Shown piece after piece: positions 1-10,519 of a stretch of DNA of 64,000 bases; position 1 is the first letter of the stretch; every line of letters begins with the position of its first letter. The stretch comes from Aurantiochytrium sp. KH105 (taxonomy: Eukaryota > Sar > Bigyra > Thraustochytrida > Thraustochytriidae), in contig BGKB01000046.1 in the NCBI GenBank assembly GCA_003116975.1, positions 62,001-126,000 of the forward strand. Reading direction: 5' to 3'. Under the pieces are notes generated by a model. The model was given only the letters and a program-made list of their open reading frames with translations, was not told where the DNA came from and did no database searches. A program made the position numbers and the translations under genes.

Positions 1-248
1 GCGCAGGTCTTGCCAGCGCGCCACATCCGTTCCCTCGTCACGGGGAGAGGCCCTGGGCGGTGCACGTGCGGCCCGCGCTTCTCGGGCGCCAGTGCCAGCG
101 ACCAATGTCGAAACTCACTTCTAAAATTATACATACTACAGAGAATGAGAGAGAGAGAGAGAGAGTCCAGGAAGTGAGAACTCACACATTTTCCACGCGC
201 CTTGGACCGCCGCACCACGGAAACTGAGAAGCCATCCCGCTCACAGCC

Positions 249-283
<35 letters not shown>

Positions 284-603
284 GGCAAGCCTGCGCGCCT
301 GCTTGCGGGCGAGGGAAAGGCCAGCAAACACGCAGCTCCGCGTCAGGCAGACGACTGGCGAGCGCGCGGACGTGGCGTGGCGTAGCGCGGAGGGAAGGGG
401 CGCAGCGCGGCGCGGCGCGGCCCGGCGCGGCGCAGCGCTCTCAGGTCATTCATTCACGGTCTCGGTCTCGTCCCGGGGTCCGGCTGCGAGGCGCGTCTCC
501 GTATCGGCACTCGCGGCTTTGCGTGGCTTTTCGCGCAAGCGCATCGTAGCGAGGCGTAAGCGCCGTACCTGCCAAACTCGTGCGTTGTACGGCGGCGACA
601 GCG
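1..603. other. Upstream region of the first gene, GC-rich with simple repeats
   Basis: No coding region is credible here. The stretch holds a GA run (about 147-165), a tetranucleotide GCGT run (about 249-282) and a CGGCG-rich block (about 400-437), followed by the start codon of the gene at 604. A short AT-rich island (about 121-140) is the only place that looks like a core-promoter candidate. In-frame extension of the downstream gene upstream of its ATG is possible only through a GTG at 580 and is not believed. Reading frames on both strands are arginine/alanine-rich and typical of random GC-rich DNA. Confidence 0.6.
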
Positions 604-2874
604 ATGGGGGCGACGGCCAGCAGCAACAGCGGCAGGAAGGGGAGAAAAGGAAGACGCAATGACGCCCCGAACGGGTTCTATTGCGAGCAAAGGCCGCTAA
701 AAGGAGAAGACTATGCGCAAACAGCGCGCTTGTCGCGCGGATCTGGATTCTCGTTGTGGAACGTTTCGATTCCTCCGCCGCCGTCCGAGTCTGGCGATAT
801 GGATGCGGACGACGAAGACTTTTTCGGGCTCCCCCCCGACCCGGACAGCTTCGCTCACATGCAGCCTCCTTCGGAGCAGCAGTCCATCGCGCATGAAATG
901 GCTTTTGAGTTCCTGCGCCGTAACCAGGACGGAGATGCTATCCTGCGTCGACGGCCTGAGGAGGCCACGCTCGTGAGGCCTTCCCGACAGCAACAAAAGA
1001 CCTGGGATCGAGCCCGGGGAGCAGCCGCCGCATCACGGCGCCCTCGTCGCAGCTTTTTTAGCCGCAAGCAAGCCGCCGAAGATGAACGACTACGAGAGCT
1101 TCTCTCTGATAACGAAGATGATCTGAGCGAAGTGGGTAGTGACGACGACGAGGATGACGAGCTTCCCGAATATTTTTTGCTGTATGGGAAGCTGTACGAG
1201 TATTTCAAAACGATCGATGAGGATGGCGCTGCCAAAGTAGATATCGACAGCATTGTACGCTGGACCTTGGAGGATGACAAGGGCTCGATCGAGTTCCTGA
1301 ATCATCGACTTATGACACGTTTCGGCGTCGATCTGAACGGACGCAAGCGCGAGGATCGCCAGCGCCCGCCCTCGCTTCCTGCCCGGCGGCCCAAGGCGGG
1401 CCAGGCGAAGACGCAAACTCCCGCTCGCGTTCCACCTCAAGCCCCGCCTCGAGCTCGTCGACCACAGCCGTGGTCTCTCACCCAGAGAGCAGACTATGGA
1501 AGCGAAGACGACGACGAGGAGGAGGAGGAGGGCGGGATGGATGGCGGTGAACGGGTTGTGTGGAGCGACAGTGAAAGCGAGGCCGGGGACAATGGAGATG
1601 GCGACGACGAGAGCGTCTCTTCCGTGGTGCGACATGCTGTTCCTCCTCCTCCCCCTCCCCCTCCATACCAACCGCACACAGCAGCCAAGACGAGAAGCCG
1701 CGTTGCTCGGCGCAAGTCACGACTCTCGATTGGCGTGCCTTCGTTCATGCGTCCCTCTGGATTGACCGCCGCGAAGAAAAAGGCATCCGCAAGCCCCGAG
1801 AACGGGCCCATTGCAGAAGAACTCCGCGAGCTCGAGAGCAAATTGCGTCAGTTCTTCTCCGAGGTGGATGCTGTCAACACGGACCGCGGCGTAGAAGTCT
1901 TGCTGTCCAAATTCGTGGAACATGGCTTGTTGGCGGTCAATATTGCGCTTTACAAGCAGTACGGCTGCAATTTGAACACCATGCTCTGGAAGGCAAAGCA
2001 TCGAAGCGTTTCTCGCGAGCGTAAGGCTCGGGGCCCGCGTGGCAAAGGTGCAGGCACGGAGCAGCCACCCGCCCAGGAGCGCAAGAGCAAACTCGCGCAA
2101 CGGGATCAAACAGGGCATGCCAGGTCGGTCTTGACTGGCATGCAGAGCGGCGGTGCACAAGGGGCCACGCCAGCGAGTCGTGGGACCTTCACCGAGTACG
2201 TTGACGACAGTTTGCGGAAGCATCGCGACCGCTTGGGGCCCAGGCCCCAAAAAACATTCGCGAGCGCAGGCTCGAGCACAGTTAGCAGTGCGAGCACGAG
2301 CACAGCCAGCAGCGCTGGTTACTCTGATGTGCGCACGTCGCCGAATCCGCGCACTGCAAGCCCGCCTTCTCGATTTGACGAGCTGAGGTCGAAACCAACA
2401 GTCCCGCGGCCCAAACCTGGATTCTTGCCCCGGCCAGGTTTCACGCTCGGGAGAAAGCGACCCGACCTGGGCGCCGCGGCAGCTTCAGCTGCAGCCAGAG
2501 CACCGGCGCTGCGTAAGCCACAGCCCCCCGTTTCGCCCTTTTCCACCTCGACTTCTTCCGCCACATCGTCGCCGATTCCAAAGAGTCCGTCGGTAGCTGC
2601 GGCCGCTGCGGCAGCGGCCAAAGGATCTCGGCCGCAGCCGACGAAGCGTGATCGCACGAAAACGGGGCCGGGAGTGGTCTTGTCAAAGGAGGCTGGCCAG
2701 CCTTGTCGTCGCTTTGCGATTGATTTGGCGGGTCATCAATTCAACGCGTGCAAGAATTGCGGCATGCAGCGCGCGGACCATCTTGCTTCGATGGAGCGTC
2801 AGGAGACGCGCGGCGCCGCTGCTACGCTCCACCGCAAGTGGATGCGCATGAATGTCGGTGCGCCGTCCTCGTGA
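604..2874 (+). CDS. Acidic low-complexity protein with two helical repeats and a C-terminal Cys/His motif
   Basis: A 756-residue protein of unknown function. The ATG at 604 has purine at -3 and G at +4. It gives an N-terminus MGATASS that fits the N-myristoylation pattern (Gly2, Ser6) and is followed by basic residues, so membrane attachment is likely. Two related helical segments are visible at about residues 189-245 and 405-458. Both follow the pattern L..KL..FF...D...V...L..F...L..N..L...YG..LN. This resembles the degenerate 'FY...KYG' repeat seen in many stramenopile and kinetoplastid proteins (family knowledge). Between them lie Asp/Glu-rich and proline-rich linkers. A C-terminal motif at about 700-726 (C...F..D......C..CG......H) could bind one zinc ion. 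No enzyme motif is seen. The single open frame shows no intron. The next gene on the same strand begins 3.9 kb downstream. Confidence 0.8.
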   Translation: MGATASSNSGRKGRKGRRNDAPNGFYCEQRPLKGEDYAQTARLSRGSGFSLWNVSIPPPPSESGDMDADDEDFFGLPPDPDSFAHMQPPSEQQSIAHEMAFEFLRRNQDGDAILRRRPEEATLVRPSRQQQKTWDRARGAAAASRRPRRSFFSRKQAAEDERLRELLSDNEDDLSEVGSDDDEDDELPEYFLLYGKLYEYFKTIDEDGAAKVDIDSIVRWTLEDDKGSIEFLNHRLMTRFGVDLNGRKREDRQRPPSLPARRPKAGQAKTQTPARVPPQAPPRARRPQPWSLTQRADYGSEDDDEEEEEGGMDGGERVVWSDSESEAGDNGDGDDESVSSVVRHAVPPPPPPPPYQPHTAAKTRSRVARRKSRLSIGVPSFMRPSGLTAAKKKASASPENGPIAEELRELESKLRQFFSEVDAVNTDRGVEVLLSKFVEHGLLAVNIALYKQYGCNLNTMLWKAKHRSVSRERKARGPRGKGAGTEQPPAQERKSKLAQRDQTGHARSVLTGMQSGGAQGATPASRGTFTEYVDDSLRKHRDRLGPRPQKTFASAGSSTVSSASTSTASSAGYSDVRTSPNPRTASPPSRFDELRSKPTVPRPKPGFLPRPGFTLGRKRPDLGAAAASAAARAPALRKPQPPVSPFSTSTSSATSSPIPKSPSVAAAAAAAAKGSRPQPTKRDRTKTGPGVVLSKEAGQPCRRFAIDLAGHQFNACKNCGMQRADHLASMERQETRGAAATLHRKWMRMNVGAPSS

Positions 2875-3965
2875 GTATCACGATGATGGGAGTAGGTGGG
2901 ACCTTTTCGTTTTTCTTCAAGGTCTTGTTGAGAAACCCAGTTTTGTCTTTTGTTTGTTTCACGTTTGTTTGTTTGTTTATTTGTTTGTTGCCTGCCTATC
3001 TATCTCCGTTGTTTACGGTCGATCGATCGATCGATCGACTATTATCTTACTTTTCATTGCGGCCAGCACGAGATGTAAGTATAGCGACATGTTTTTTTCG
3101 CAAGATTCGAGTTCGCCACCTTTTAGTATGTAAAGTACTACGATGATGAGGGAGACGTGTTTGTGTTTTCCTCAGCATGACTTGACCCATCGGGACAAGA
3201 CGACAGTGCCCAATTACAGTCTCGAGACGTATCGTCTTATTTCTTTCTCGGGCGCGGGCCATCCATTAACGATCTTGCTGGCTGTGGCATGGCTGGTGCA
3301 CGGCGCCTTCCCTCCTCGCTTTCTCCTGTCTTTCAATCTTTCCCACTTACGTTTTCATTTGCTACTTATTCATTCTCCTCCCCGCCCTTCGCTTGGCTAT
3401 CTCGTAAGCCTAGTCCCTCTAGCTCTCTCGACCTTTCCCCCCTGCGAGCCCACACCCATCCTCCTCGTTCCTCACCCCCCCCCCACACTCGCCGCCCTAT
3501 CTTCGCCCCCACAGACTCGGGAATCCGGGAGAACGCCCGCACCTCGCCCACAGCATCCGGAGGAGAGAGGGCACGGAAACCGAAGGCATCCCCCACTGTC
3601 CGGCCACAGCCGCCGCCGCCGCGGAGGGGTCCCACAGCCCCCGCACACTCCACAGCGACCCCGCTGAAAACCCGGACCGATTTCGCGCTTTTCTTCCCTT
3701 TCTTCTCCTTCTTTCTGCCAGCGCTGCGCCTCTCCGCGACAGGCCACCACGGTCTCGAGCCTCCCTCGCGCGTGCATCTATCCATTCGTCTTTCCGCGCA
3801 CGCGGCCATCCAGCGCCTACCCAGACATCCTGGCCTTTCCGCGCACGCGCTGCCACCACCGCCGGCCGGCCTGGCCCGCCCAAGCTCCCCTCCCTGTCTT
3901 GTCTGTCTTCGCTGGGTTCGCCTGCTCGACGGTCGCAGCCGCGGTCGGTCGGTCGATCGCCAGAC

Positions 3966-4007
3966 CTCGCCCTCGACTCCTCGCCCTCGACTCCTCGCCC
4001 TCGAGTC
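3966..4007. repeat. 14-bp tandem repeat, three copies plus degenerate tail
   Basis: The unit CTCGCCCTCGACTC occurs three times in a row, the third copy with one substitution. Partial copies continue to about 4040. It lies in non-coding DNA. Confidence 0.9.
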
Positions 4008-4655
4008 CTCGAGGCCTCGCGCTCGAGTCCTCGCGAGGCCGCCTGCCTCGAGCGCTTCGGAGCGAGGCGGGCTCGGCTTTGGCGCGCGACGATCGGCGGC
4101 GGGGAGAACTAGCGAGCTCGCCACGAGCCCGGCGAGCCCCACGGAAGAGAAGCGAGGGACCGGCCAGATCGCGCGCCGCAGCCAGAGCTCGCGCTTCCGT
4201 GGGGCGAGGCGAGGCGAGGCGAGGCCGCGTGCGAGGAGAGCGCGAGGGGGCGGAGAGCGAACGAGGGCGAGCGCCCCGCGCAGCAGGCCCGGAGAAAGCA
4301 GGCGGCGGCGAGAGCAAAGAATAGGAAAGGAAAGGAAACCAACGGCGCCTTGCCTGCCTGCTCACTGTGCTTGCTTGCTTCCTGGGCAACAGACCGCCCG
4401 AGTGAGCACGGCAAGCAAGCAGCAGACAGGAGACGAGACGAAGACTGGAGACGCACGGAGAGACTGACGCCGCGGCGCGCGCAGCTCGCTTCGCGCCTCC
4501 GCTCGTCCCGCCCGCCCGCACGCCCGCCCGCTCGCCCGCGCCAGTCAGGCAGGCAGGTAGGCAGGCAGGCCAGCCTCGTTTCGGGTCGTGGGTCGCGGCG
4601 TGGCGTGCACGCGCTCCAGCCCTCGCGGGACGCGGACCTGGCACCTTTCTTTCAC

Positions 4656-4693
4656 CTCATCCATCCATCCATCCATCGATCCATCCATCCATC
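4656..4693. repeat. CATC tetranucleotide run
   Basis: A run of CATC units interrupted once by CGAT, in non-coding upstream DNA. Confidence 0.9.
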
Positions 4694-4799
4694 TGGCGAG
4701 CTCTTCAGGTTTCCTGCCTCTGACCTTCGCGCGCGTAGCGTCGCGCAGCGCGGGGCAGCGCAGAGCAGCGTCGCGTCGCGCAGCGCAGCGCAGGGCAGC

Positions 4800-4842
4800 G
4801 CAGAGCAGAGCAGAGCAGAGCAGAGCAGAGCAGAGCAGAGCA
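4800..4842. repeat. CAGAG pentanucleotide run (first of two)
   Basis: About eight to nine uninterrupted GCAGA units. A second run of the same pentamer lies 300 bp downstream at 5144-5177, both in the leader region of the TAZ/RING gene. Confidence 0.9.
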
Positions 4843-5143
4843 GCGCAGTGGCGCCTGCGAGGAGCGGGACCCGGGTCCCTCCATCCCGCATCTCGCTTCC
4901 CGCCGCATTCCTTGCCTCGCTCCGGCCTCGCTCCGGCGGCGGGCTCGCGGCCTCTCGCGCGCGGGCACGCGGGCGCGGCCTCTCGCGCGCGGCGCGCAGC
5001 GGCGGGCGGAGGCTCGCGCGCGCAGACGAGCGGGGAAGCGCGCGGCCAGGCGCGATCGTGACGGCGCGCCACGGCGGGGCCTCGGAAAGCGGCGGAGAAA
5101 AGGAGACCCTCCTTCCCTTCCTCCCTGCCAGACGCACGCGACG

Positions 5144-5177
5144 CAGCAGAGCAGAGCAGAGCAGAGCAGAGCAGAGC
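5144..5177. repeat. CAGAG pentanucleotide run (second of two)
   Basis: About six to seven GCAGA units followed by degenerate GGAGT/GGAGC units. Same unit as the run at 4800-4842. Confidence 0.9.
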
Positions 5178-5332
5178 GGAGTGGAGCGGCGCCGCGGAGA
5201 CCGTTCCCGCGGGCGGAGAGCGGCCGCGACCGTGCGCGCGGAAGTGACGGCGGCGCGGCCGGATTTGAATTTTTTTTCAAATCAAACCCGTTCGCCGCGG
5301 AGGCGCGTGGGTTGACGCGGGCGGCAGACCCA

Positions 5333-5359
5333 GCGAGCGAGCGAGCGAGCGAGCGAGCC
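5333..5359. repeat. GAGC tetranucleotide run
   Basis: About six CGAG units in non-coding DNA. Similar GCTC runs occur upstream of the P5A gene (about 17577-17604) and at about 30811-30840. Confidence 0.9.
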
Positions 5360-5743
5360 GGCGACGGTTGCGGGCGCGACCGCCTGCCTTCCTGCGCTGC
5401 GAAGACCCCGCCGCGTGGAGGGAGACCCGGCCTTCCCTCTGCTTGCCTGCCTTCTTTCTTTCTTTCGCCGGGCTCGCTTGCTTTTGCTTTTCTCCCCAGC
5501 CAGCTTTTTTCCCCTCGCACCGCACCGCCCCGCACTGGCCGCGGCTCGGGCGAGCGGCCGCGCGGCAAGTCGCTCCGCTCTGCGCTGCGGCGCCGCGCCC
5601 GTCGCGCTCGCCGCGCTGCGCCGTCGCGCTGCGCCGTCGCGCCCGTCGCGCGGCGCTCGTGATCACCGGCCGGCCGCGCGGTGGGTCGATCCTGCGCGCG
5701 TCGGCAGAGGGAGACGGGCAGAGAGAGGGCGCCGGGAAGCCGC

Positions 5744-5790
5744 GAAGTGAAGTATCGGCGCGCGCAAGTCGGGTATCGGCGCGCGCAAGT
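5744..5790 (+). promoter_or_regulatory. Tandem copies of the GCAAGTSGG-TAT promoter motif
   Basis: An 18-bp string (GTATCGGCGCGCGCAAGT) is repeated exactly at 5752-5769 and 5773-5790, a 21-bp period close to two helical turns. Read as overlapping sites, 5764-5779 is GCAAGTCGGGTATCGG and 5744-5760 is a looser copy. The same motif recurs upstream of unrelated genes at 6105, 41663 and 59575-59747. A protein-binding element is an inference from recurrence. Confidence 0.5.
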
Positions 5791-6104
5791 GCAGGCCGCG
5801 GGCGGGGCAAGTCGGGCAGGCAGGCAGGCAGTCAGTCGAAGTCGACGCGGAGAGGCACCGCTCGCACCGCCTCGCGTCTCGCCCTCCCTCCCTCCCGCCC
5901 CTCGCCGAGCAGCTCGCTCCTGCACCGCGCCGCGCGCGCGGGCGATCGAGCGAGCTCAGCGCGGCGCAGGGGCGCGCAGACCGACGCGCGGTCGCGTCAA
6001 CGCTGCGCGCGGAAAGCTCGAGGGCGCGGCGCCAGGCCAAAGGGAAGAAGGGAAGAAAGGAGGCAGGGAAAAAGAAAGAGGGGAGAAAGAAAGGCCCACG
6101 GGAG

Positions 6105-6120
6105 GCGATAGCCCACTTGC
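6105..6120 (-). promoter_or_regulatory. GCAAGTGGGCTATCGC motif copy
   Basis: On the minus strand this reads GCAAGTGGGCTATCGC, 635 bp upstream of the ATG at 6755. Extended with its GC flank it shares 19 bp with the copy at 41666-41684. A further GTGCAAGTGC lies just downstream in the opposite orientation (about 6131-6140). Confidence 0.5.
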
Positions 6121-6754
6121 GCGCGCGCTGTGCAAGTGCAGCAAAGGCGGCGGCAAGCGCGACAAGGCGGAGCGAGAGGGCCGGAGAAGAAAAGCGTCTC
6201 GGCAGACAGACACACAGAGACAGAGACAGAGGGAGGGAGAGACAGACACAGAGAACAGGAAAGAAGAAGGAAAGAAAGAAGGGAAGAAGAAGGAAAGAAG
6301 GAAAGAAAGAAAAAGGAGAAACAGCAGACGCGAGAGAGCTGCGCGAGCCCGGCAGGCGCGGGCTTGGAGCGGCGGCGCCAGGCAGGCGCGGGCAGCGCGG
6401 GGCGACGCGACGCGCACCACCCCGTCCCCCCTCCCCGTCACCTCCGGCCTCTCCGCCGCGGCGGCAGCGCCCAGCGGCCTTTCGTTCGCTCGTTCGTTCG
6501 GTTGCCCGCGCGGGGCCGGCCGCGCGGAGCGCTGTAGCTAAGTAAGCAAGCAGGCAGGCAGGCGAAAAGCAGGAGCCTGCTTCGCTCGACGACTCCTTGC
6601 CTAGCGCGCGCGCGGGAGAGAGCGCGCGCAGAGTCGCAGGGACGCCGCGCGGAAGCACGCGGCGCGCGCGCTCGCTCGCCGCGGAAGCGGCGGCGGCGGC
6701 GGCAGGCGCCCGAGACGGTCGCGCGCGCGCGAGCGAGCGACGGAGGCAGCAAGC

Positions 6755-8116
6755 ATGGACAACTTCTCCGCGGACCTCTTCAACGACGACGACGAGTTTC
6801 TGCTCCCGTCCACAGAGGCAAAACCGCCGCCTGGCAATCTGCGCAGGGCGCGCAGCAGCGAGTCGATGAACGTCCTCTTGGAGCAGCTCAAGTCCGAGGA
6901 TGATCCGCTCATTCGCCAGGTGCTACGGTACATGCTTGACGAGTCGCTATCATTAGCAGCAGCTGCAGACAAGATGGACGTCCCCAAAAGCTCCTTCTCC
7001 GGATGGGTCAAGCGGCGGACTTCGAACACCGCAAAGTGGGCCCACCGCAAAAAGGTCGAATCCTATCTTAAAATTCACGCATCTCCGGGGGCCCTCGCCG
7101 CCGGCGCATCCAGTAGCTCCTCCTCCAGCTCCTCCTCGTCATCATCCAGCAGCTCCAGCGCCAACAGCAACAAGCCCGGAACCAATACAGCTGCAAGTCT
7201 GGGACCCAATGACCTCGACCTCAACTCGAGACCTTTCGGAGCCGGGCCCGACGCGACAAACTTCCTCGACGACGACGACTTCTTTGCCGACATCCCTGAA
7301 GACTACGAGCTCTTCGGCAACTTGCTCCCGTCCCTCGAGCCAGAAACCAAGCTCGACGGCCCAACGCCCCCAAAGTCGACCAACAAAACATCCGGATCAA
7401 CACGCAAGTCGTCACCGGTCAACGGCCGCAGCATCGAGCGCACCGCAAGCCAACGAAGCGCCACCTCGAATAAGTCGTCCATTTCCATGTCCAAGGGTAC
7501 CTTTTCATCCTTCTCCTCCTTCTCTTCTCTCGATCCCGCCGAGCTCTCCGACTCACGCCAGAATTCACCCGTGAAAACGGAAGGCGCAGCCGGGACCTCG
7601 ACGGCAAAACCCACGAAAAAGAGGAAAACAAAGGCGAAGTCCACAAACAAGTCCGAGGATACCAAACCGCCCAAAGCAAAGTCTACAAAAGCAAAAGCAA
7701 AGTCGACCGCCCGTAACTCGTCCCGCCCGACATCTAGAGCCCCGTCCCCGACTCCGCCCACGGCGGCATCGGCGACAGCGGGCCCTACAGCTGCAACGGC
7801 CGCTTCGATGAACGGCTCCAATCCGACCGCCGCGACGCATGCGGCCAGTGCGAAGGCTGCGCCTTCCGCTGCAAAAACTTCGGCCAAAGCCAACGCCTCG
7901 GGATCGAGGCCACCCAAATCGCGTGCCTCAGCGACGGCTTCCTCTGCGCACCCGTCGCGACCCCAGCAGCCTGTGAAACAAGAACACATGAAACAAGAGC
8001 CCAACACCGCCGCCAATCTACACAGGATACCGTCACAAAAGGATAGCTCACCTCGTCACGAGCTACTTGCTCAACACAAGAATGCGCATCCTTCGTATCC
8101 TGCTCAACAACACCCT

Positions 8117-8149
<33 letters not shown>

Positions 8150-10483
8150 GTAGGGCGTGTGAAACAGGAGCAAGTCAAACAGGAGCAAGTCAAACAGGAG
8201 CAAGTCAAACAGGAAGTGAACAACCAACCCTCGAACGCGCAGACCCCGGCTTCGTCTCATCAGTATCTAGGAGGGCCACCCCAAGGCACCAATGGGAGCG
8301 CGGCGCATCCCTCTACATACACACAATATTCCAGAGGCGCGCCCCCTCCATCTACGGCACGTCCTCATGTCTCGCAAGCCCAAATGCCACAGTATCAGCA
8401 CGATCACCCACATGCCTATCAGCATCCGCAGCAGCAGCAACAACAAATGCCGTCGCAACAACAGCGAACATCCTCTATGCCGGCGCGTCTTCAACACCCT
8501 GGTGCTAATCCTGCGGGGCCGCCCTACGCCGCCAATGCTGGCTCTGCATCCCTTGGCAACCCCGGTCCACGGGGGACGCCTTATCCTTCCACAGGACCTC
8601 CGCACGCCGGGCCGTCCTCAGCAGCCTCGGCGGGACCGCCGCGGCCGAACTCGTCCGCGTCAACGGGAGCCAGGCCACCTTACGCGCCTCCCTCTGCGGC
8701 TCATCGGAATATGGCTCCGGGCTACACGCAGCCGCATCCTACACACGCAGCTTCTGCCGCATCTGCGCACCCTGCGCGCGGGCCTCCGCCCTCCCATGCA
8801 GGCGGCTATCCGCCCAATAGTCCCAAGTATGCGAGGCCGCACCCTGGTTCGAATGCAGCTGCATACGGTGGCGGCCAATATGGATCATACAATGCGGCCG
8901 GATCAGGTGCCGGCCCGGGTTACTATGGTGAACCGTATCCTTATGCGCCGCCACCTGCTCAAGGTGGGCCGGGACCTGGTCCTGGGGGCTCCGTCAGCCG
9001 TCATCCTTCCTCCGCATACGCTGATTCCTACAATACGCAAGGACATCAGGGTCGCCCCGTGCCCTCGCAACACCCGCAGGCGCACCCGCGCCCCACAAGT
9101 GCGCACCCCTCGGCATCGGGACCTGCGCGTGGGCCTTCCGGTTATCCGCCGCATGGAGGCCCTGGAGTTCAACAACAGCCTCCTCAACAGCAGCAGCAGC
9201 AGCAGCAACAACAACAACAACAACAACAACGAAGCCAAGGAGGTGGAAGTGGTGGCAGTGGTGGCGGATCAGGCCATTCGTCAATTCGCCACCCACCTGG
9301 CAACGCTTACAATGGCAATACGGGCGTGGCGCCCACCGGACGTGGCGCCCAAACGGGCCCGGGCGGGAACGCCTCTGCAGGTAGCGGTGCCTCTGCTCCA
9401 AGCGTAAAATCAGCTGCACGTGTGCCCTCTTCAGCCGCGGGTGGCAATAACGCAAGCAGCGGAAACGCCGGGAACGCTGGGTACCCCCCAAACAACGGCC
9501 CGCAGCAGTCATCCACGAGCTATCCGTCTCCACCTGGAGGGCCCCAGGCGACCCCGGGAGCCAACAATGAGGGTCGCAGGGACAACATTGAATTCCTTCG
9601 TCGTAATCTTCTCGAGGTAACTCCTCAAACCCACCATCAGGAGATTTACGACATCACGCAGGAACATGAGCGCCGTCAACAGCAGTTGCAGCGGGTCGAC
9701 GTATCCATGGATGAGCGCCAAAGGATATCGCGAGAGCAATCGCGCCAGCTAATCCATCAGCTTCAGGCCCTTTGCGGATCGGAGCATGTGAAATTTGCTT
9801 TGAACAAGCTTCGCGATCGCCGTCACATGCCTCCACCTTCAGCGACGACCTCTACCGGCCCCACTTCGCGCTCGGGCCTTCATCCTCCTCGCGGAGGCGC
9901 AGGCCCTGTGCGCTCGGCCTATCCTCAAGGCTCCTCGGGCAACACGCCCTCATCGAGTGGTAACACGGGTCGTAGCCACCAACAACAGTACTCCTCGTCG
10001 GGCCAAGCGCCTTCAGCCTCAGGATATCGCCCAAGCAATGCAAATGGTTCCAGCAGTGTGACTGCGAGCCCAAGTCTCGGTCCCGTTTCGGCTAGACAAG
10101 CTGCGAGGCATCCTGGTCCGCCGATGAATTCGAGCGGGCAACCACCATCCTCGGCTCCGCCTCAACAGCACCAGCACCAGCAACAACAACAACAACAACG
10201 TGCAGGGAACCGTCCAAAGCTTGACCTAGCTCATTCGATCGATGTTTGGAACCACGCCTGCAAGTGCAAGGAAGCAAATTGTTCGTGGCCGCACTGCAAC
10301 TCCGTCAAGCCCTCTGTGATTCACCAGCGCGAGTTGCAGGCGAGTAACCAAAAGGGTCCGTGTTCTCGCGACTGTAGGCATTGCATGATTTACCAGCGCT
10401 TGACAAATTACAGCCGTCAAAGACGCAGAAATCAACAAGCGCAGCCCGATCAGCGACAGTCACAATACAACCAGCAGCAGCAG

Positions 10484-10519
<36 letters not shown>

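Larger units (their letters stand above)
2875..6754. other. Long non-coding upstream region of the TAZ/RING gene, rich in simple repeats
   Basis: This 3.9-kb stretch has many overlapping open frames on both strands, but all encode Arg/Ala/Pro/Ser-rich low-complexity sequence without motifs, so I read them as artefacts of GC content. The first 400 bp after the preceding gene is T-rich and probably its 3' region. The rest holds a 14-bp tandem repeat (3966-4007), CATC, CAGAG and GAGC runs, a purine-rich block (about 6040-6325), and copies of the GCAAGTSGG-TAT motif (5744-5790 and 6105-6120). It is probably promoter plus long 5' leader of the gene at 6755; a spliced leader exon cannot be excluded. 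Confidence 0.6.

Noticed and set aside
3289-4467. 392-codon open frame on the plus strand
   Set aside because: Low-complexity Arg/Pro/Ser content running through simple repeats; no domain, and several overlapping frames are equally open, as expected in GC-rich DNA.
10476-10515. Polyglutamine codon runs as possible mobile or CRISPR-like repeats
   Set aside because: They are simple CAG/CAA runs in coding frame, common in this kind of genome.
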